A stretch of DNA of 64,000 nt. Origin: Mycolicibacterium rufum. GTDB lineage: Bacteria > Actinomycetota > Actinomycetes > Mycobacteriales > Mycobacteriaceae. Positions 61,320-64,000 of this stretch are shown piece after piece; the first letter of the stretch is position 1, and the number at the start of each line of letters is the position of its first letter. The notes beneath the pieces are model-generated. The model was not told the DNA's origin and did not search any database. It was given only the letters and a program-made list of their open reading frames with translations. Location: contig NZ_CP092427.2 of the NCBI RefSeq assembly GCF_022374875.2, positions 5,456,001 through 5,520,000 of the forward strand, given 5' to 3'. Position numbers and translations under genes: made by a program.

Positions 61320-63067
61320 CCAAGCTGTACAACGATCCGGCCCGTTTCACCGAGGACATGCTCGTCGGGTTCCTCGACGCCAACGCGCGCTACGTCGCCG
61401 GAGTGCCCGGCGGCGTCGTGCGGGCGCATCGGACCCGGCCCGGCAAGGTGGCCGTCGTGATCGGCGGCGGATCGGGGCACTACCCGGCGTTCTGCGGGAC
61501 GGTCGGTCCCGGCTTCGCCGACGGCGCCGTCGTCGGCAACATCTTCACCTCGCCGTCGGCCGAGGAGGCGGCGTCGGTGGCCCGCGCCGCGCACGGAGAC
61601 GCCGGCGTGCTGCTCACCACCGGCAACTACGCCGGCGACGTGATGAACTTCGGGCTCGCGGTGACGCAGCTGCGCGGTGAGGGCATCGACGCGCACTACT
61701 TCGCCGTCACCGACGACATCGCCAGCGCCCCGCGCGGGGAAGAGGAGAAGCGGCGCGGGATCGCCGGCGACTTTACGGTGTTCAAGTGCGCCAGCGCGGC
61801 CGCCGAGGAGGGCCTCGACCTCGCCGGTGTGGTGCGGGTGGCCGAGGCGGCCAACGCCGCGACCCGCACGCTGGGCGTCGCGTTCGACGGGTGCACGATG
61901 CCCGGTGCCGACCATCCGCTGTTCACGGTGCCGGAGGGCACGATGGGGGTGGGGCTGGGCATCCACGGCGAGCCCGGTGTCGCCGACGAGCCGATGCCCA
62001 CCGCCGAGGCCCTCGCGCGCACCCTCGTCGACGGGGTGCTCGCCGACCGGCCCGACGCGCAATCCACCCGCCTCGCGGTCATCCTCAACGGGCTGGGCCG
62101 CACCAAATACGAGGAACTGTTCGTGGTCTGGGGCACGGTGGCGGCGCTGCTGCGCGACCGCGGCTACGACATCGTCGAACCCGAGGTGGGTGAGCTCGTC
62201 ACCAGCCTCGACATGGCCGGCTGTTCGTTGACGGTGATGTGGCTCGACGAGGAGCTGGAGCGTTACTGGACGGCGCCGGCGGACACGCCCGCCTACCGCA
62301 AGGGCGCCACCGCCGACACCGGCGCCCCCGGCGAACGCCGCACCGCCGAGGAGTTGCAGAGCGGGGCGTCGTCGCCGGCGCTGGACGAACTCTCCGACGA
62401 GGAGGGGCGCCGCGGCGCCCGGGTGGTCGCCCGGGCGCTCGCCGCGATGGCCGACATGCTCGCCGACGCGGAGGACGAGCTGGGCCGCATCGACGCCGTC
62501 GCCGGAGACGGGGATCACGGCAGGGGCATGGTCAAGGGCTCCGCGGCGGCCCGCGAGGCCGCTGAGCGCGCGCTCGCCGCCGGTGGTGGTCAGGGCTCCG
62601 TGCTGGCCGAGGCAGGCAAGGACTGGGCGGCCAAGGCCGGTGGCACCTCCGGCGTGCTGTGGGGCGCTCTGCTGGCGGCGCTGGGCGCCCGGCTCGGTGA
62701 CACCGGTCGGCCCGACGGTCAGACGGTGGCGGGCGGAATGCGGGACGGCTACGACGCGTTGGTGTCACTCGGTGGTGCGGCGCCGGGTGACAAGACCATG
62801 CTCGACGCCCTGCTGCCGTTCGTCGACGATCTCGAGCGCCGGGTGTCAGACGGCGCGTCCTGGCAGGACGCGTGGCGGGATGCCGCCGCCGTCGCCGCCG
62901 ACGCTGCGGCGGCCACCGCCGACATGCGGCCCAAGGTGGGCCGGGCCCGCCCGCTCGCGGAGCGGAGCCTCGGGACGCCGGATGCGGGCGCCACGTCGCT
63001 GGCGATGTGCCTGCGCACGGTCGCCGACACCTTCACGTCCACCCCGACACCTTCGAAAGGGGAGTGA
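61316..63067 (+). CDS. Dihydroxyacetone-kinase-family DhaK-DhaL kinase, probable erythrulose kinase
   Basis: This 583-residue single-chain kinase has a DhaK domain (about 1-330) whose GIHGEPG loop contains His217, the residue that binds the ketose carbonyl in this family. A short linker leads to a DhaL ATP domain (about 350-580) with GDGDHGRGM (about 398-406) and AKAGGTSGVLWG. ATP-dependent kinases of this form phosphorylate dihydroxyacetone or, in tetritol pathways (LerK/DerK of M. smegmatis), D- or L-erythrulose. The dehydrogenases and isomerase around it favour erythrulose. ATG 61316 overlaps the ATPase stop. Confidence 0.82.
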   Translation: MTKLYNDPARFTEDMLVGFLDANARYVAGVPGGVVRAHRTRPGKVAVVIGGGSGHYPAFCGTVGPGFADGAVVGNIFTSPSAEEAASVARAAHGDAGVLLTTGNYAGDVMNFGLAVTQLRGEGIDAHYFAVTDDIASAPRGEEEKRRGIAGDFTVFKCASAAAEEGLDLAGVVRVAEAANAATRTLGVAFDGCTMPGADHPLFTVPEGTMGVGLGIHGEPGVADEPMPTAEALARTLVDGVLADRPDAQSTRLAVILNGLGRTKYEELFVVWGTVAALLRDRGYDIVEPEVGELVTSLDMAGCSLTVMWLDEELERYWTAPADTPAYRKGATADTGAPGERRTAEELQSGASSPALDELSDEEGRRGARVVARALAAMADMLADAEDELGRIDAVAGDGDHGRGMVKGSAAAREAAERALAAGGGQGSVLAEAGKDWAAKAGGTSGVLWGALLAALGARLGDTGRPDGQTVAGGMRDGYDALVSLGGAAPGDKTMLDALLPFVDDLERRVSDGASWQDAWRDAAAVAADAAAATADMRPKVGRARPLAERSLGTPDAGATSLAMCLRTVADTFTSTPTPSKGE

Positions 63068-63073
63068 CCCGCC

Positions 63074-63544
63074 ATGGCAGGTCTGCGCATCGTCGTCGGT
63101 TGTGACGACGCCGGCTTCGAGTACAAGGAGGCGCTCAAGAGCGATCTCCTCGGTGACGACCGGGTCGCCGACGTCACCGATGTCGGCGTCACCGCCGACG
63201 AGAACACCGCCTATCCGCACGTCGCCGTCGCGGCCGCGCGGATGATCGCCGAGGGCAAGGCCGACCGCGCGCTGCTGGTGTGCGGGACCGGGCTCGGCGT
63301 CGCGATCAGCGCCAACAAAGTCCCCGGTATCCGCGCGGTCACCGCCCACGACAGCTTCTCCGTGGAACGCTCGGTGCTGTCGAACAACGCCCAGGTGCTG
63401 TGCTTCGGACAACGGGTCGTCGGGATCGAACTGGCCCGCCGGCTCGCCCGGGAGTGGCTCGGCTACGAGTTCGACCCGCAGAGCGCGTCGGCAGGCAAGG
63501 TCGAGGCCATCGGCTCCTACGAGTCGGCGCCCGCGAACAGCTGA
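63074..63544 (+). CDS. RpiB/LacAB-family sugar-phosphate isomerase (probable D-erythrulose 4-phosphate isomerase)
   Basis: This 156-residue protein has the RpiB fold. [14 protein letters not shown] comes near the start, and the active-site Cys sits in [14 protein letters not shown] (about residue 71). [22 protein letters not shown] supplies the phosphate-site residues. RpiB relatives interconvert ribose 5-phosphate and ribulose 5-phosphate. EryI/DerI-type members make D-erythrose 4-phosphate from D-erythrulose 4-phosphate, which fits this operon. It is the eighth and last gene of the operon, six bases after the kinase. Confidence 0.82.
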   Translation: MAGLRIVVGCDDAGFEYKEALKSDLLGDDRVADVTDVGVTADENTAYPHVAVAAARMIAEGKADRALLVCGTGLGVAISANKVPGIRAVTAHDSFSVERSVLSNNAQVLCFGQRVVGIELARRLAREWLGYEFDPQSASAGKVEAIGSYESAPANS

Positions 63545-63564
63545 ACCGGGCGTCGGGCCGGCGG

Positions 63565-63570
63565 TAAGTT
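63565..63570 (+). promoter_or_regulatory. Leaderless promoter -10 of the enoyl-CoA hydratase gene
   Basis: TAAGTT (TANNNT) ends seven bases before the ATG at 63578, with no ribosome site. This separates the gene transcriptionally from the polyol operon that ends at 63544. Confidence 0.5.
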
Positions 63571-63577
63571 CGCCGCC

Positions 63578-64000
63578 ATGACCGACGTCGTCGTCACCGT
63601 CACCGACGGGGTCGCGCTGGTGACGCTCAACCGTCCGCACCGGCGCAACGCCTACACCCCGCAGATGGGTGCGCTGCTCAACGAGGCCTACCGGCGGTGC
63701 GACGACGACGACGCCGTGCGCGCGATCGTGCTGACCGGCGCAGGCGACGCGTTCTGCGCGGGTGCCGACGTCTCCGACGGCGGCGCCTTCGACGCGCCCG
63801 GGGACACGTTCACCGCGTCGCCGACCGACCCGGCCGCGTTCGAGTTGCGCACCCCGGTGATCGCCGCGCTCAACGGTCACGCCGTCGGCATCGGGTTGAC
63901 CATCGCGCTGCAGGCCGACATCCGCGTCGTCGCCGAAGACGCCACTTACGCTGTGGCGCAGGTCCGTCGCGGCGTCATCCCGGACTGCATGGCGCACTGG
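63578..64000 (+). CDS. Enoyl-CoA hydratase/isomerase family protein, N-terminal part
   Basis: The frame stays open from the ATG at 63578 to the window end, giving 141 residues of a crotonase-fold protein. Visible motifs are LVTLNRPHRRNAYT, VLTGAGDAFCAGADVSD (first oxyanion-hole strand) and PVIAALNGHAVGIGLTIAL (second). Crotonase members hydrate enoyl-CoA or act as isomerases in fatty-acid and sterol degradation. The catalytic Glu region lies at or beyond the end of the window, so activity cannot be judged. Confidence 0.85.
   Translation, partial: MTDVVVTVTDGVALVTLNRPHRRNAYTPQMGALLNEAYRRCDDDDAVRAIVLTGAGDAFCAGADVSDGGAFDAPGDTFTASPTDPAAFELRTPVIAALNGHAVGIGLTIALQADIRVVAEDATYAVAQVRRGVIPDCMAHW

Noticed and set aside
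61316..63067. Plain dihydroxyacetone kinase for glycerol metabolism
   Set aside because: The family allows it, but two polyol dehydrogenases, an RpiB-type isomerase and no glycerol genes in the operon favour erythrulose.
1..64000. CRISPR arrays, tRNA or rRNA genes, and insertion sequences
   Set aside because: No regularly spaced repeats, cloverleaf sequences, rRNA signatures, transposase motifs or terminal inverted repeats were found by reading both strands.

Overview
This window is a very GC-rich, densely packed actinobacterial chromosome segment. It carries mycobacterial hallmarks: PafB/PafC, TatA-TatC-HelY, RbpA, a split Lnt/Ppm1 pair, 13E12-type HNH protein, F420-type flavin/deazaflavin oxidoreductases, and many GTG starts and leaderless promoters. 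Gene order resembles the M. tuberculosis pafC-tatA-tatC-helY and cobL/cobG-cobN-fxsA-ppm1-rbpA neighbourhoods. Extra sulfonate, gluconate, amine and polyol catabolic genes suggest a fast-growing environmental Mycobacterium (Mycolicibacterium); the species is an inference and not proven. No rRNA, tRNA, CRISPR array, insertion sequence or prophage was seen, and no gene-free stretch exceeds about 175 bases.

Layout. 1-7.1 kb: DNA-damage regulators PafB (partial)/PafC, Tat translocase, helicase HelY, a DUF4333 membrane protein and a 5'-3' exonuclease. 7.1-15.4 kb: peptidase PepE, an F420-dependent biliverdin-reductase homologue, an SDR, then cobalamin genes (cobL on +; cobG-cobH-cobIJ on -, followed by an APH-fold kinase). 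15.5-20.1 kb: a TauD dioxygenase divergent from a four-gene OpuC/ProVWX-type ABC importer. 20.2-27.5 kb: a 32-residue ORF, VOC and AraC proteins, the large cobaltochelatase subunit CobN, a 13E12/HNH protein with a perfect mycobacterial SOS box at its start, and two tandem PPOX-fold proteins. 27.5-33 kb: FxsA, an amidohydrolase, lipoprotein N-acyltransferase, Ppm1 and RbpA. 33-36.7 kb: alkanesulfonate uptake and desulfonation (ssuCBAD). 36.7-43.7 kb: mixed genes including a carboxylesterase, a copper amine oxidase and a lipoprotein with three DUF4333-like repeats. 43.7-46.5 kb: a gluconate module (gntR, gntK, gntP). 46.5-50.3 kb: RDD and DoxX membrane proteins, a beta-lactamase-fold protein and xylulokinase.

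The most coherent accessory system is at about 51.2-63.5 kb. A SorC-type sugar-sensing regulator and a co-transcribed SDR face an eight-gene operon: a zinc polyol dehydrogenase (EltD-like), a Tat-exported binding lipoprotein, two permeases, two different MalK-type ATPases, a DhaK-DhaL kinase and an RpiB-like isomerase. By analogy with the M. smegmatis tetritol pathways, it probably imports threitol/erythritol-like polyols, oxidises them to erythrulose, phosphorylates this and isomerises it to erythrose 4-phosphate. Both ATPases carry Glu in place of the Q-loop Gln.

Convergent gene pairs throughout are separated by 12 bases or fewer, or overlap, leaving no room for conventional intrinsic terminators. 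The window ends inside an enoyl-CoA hydratase gene.
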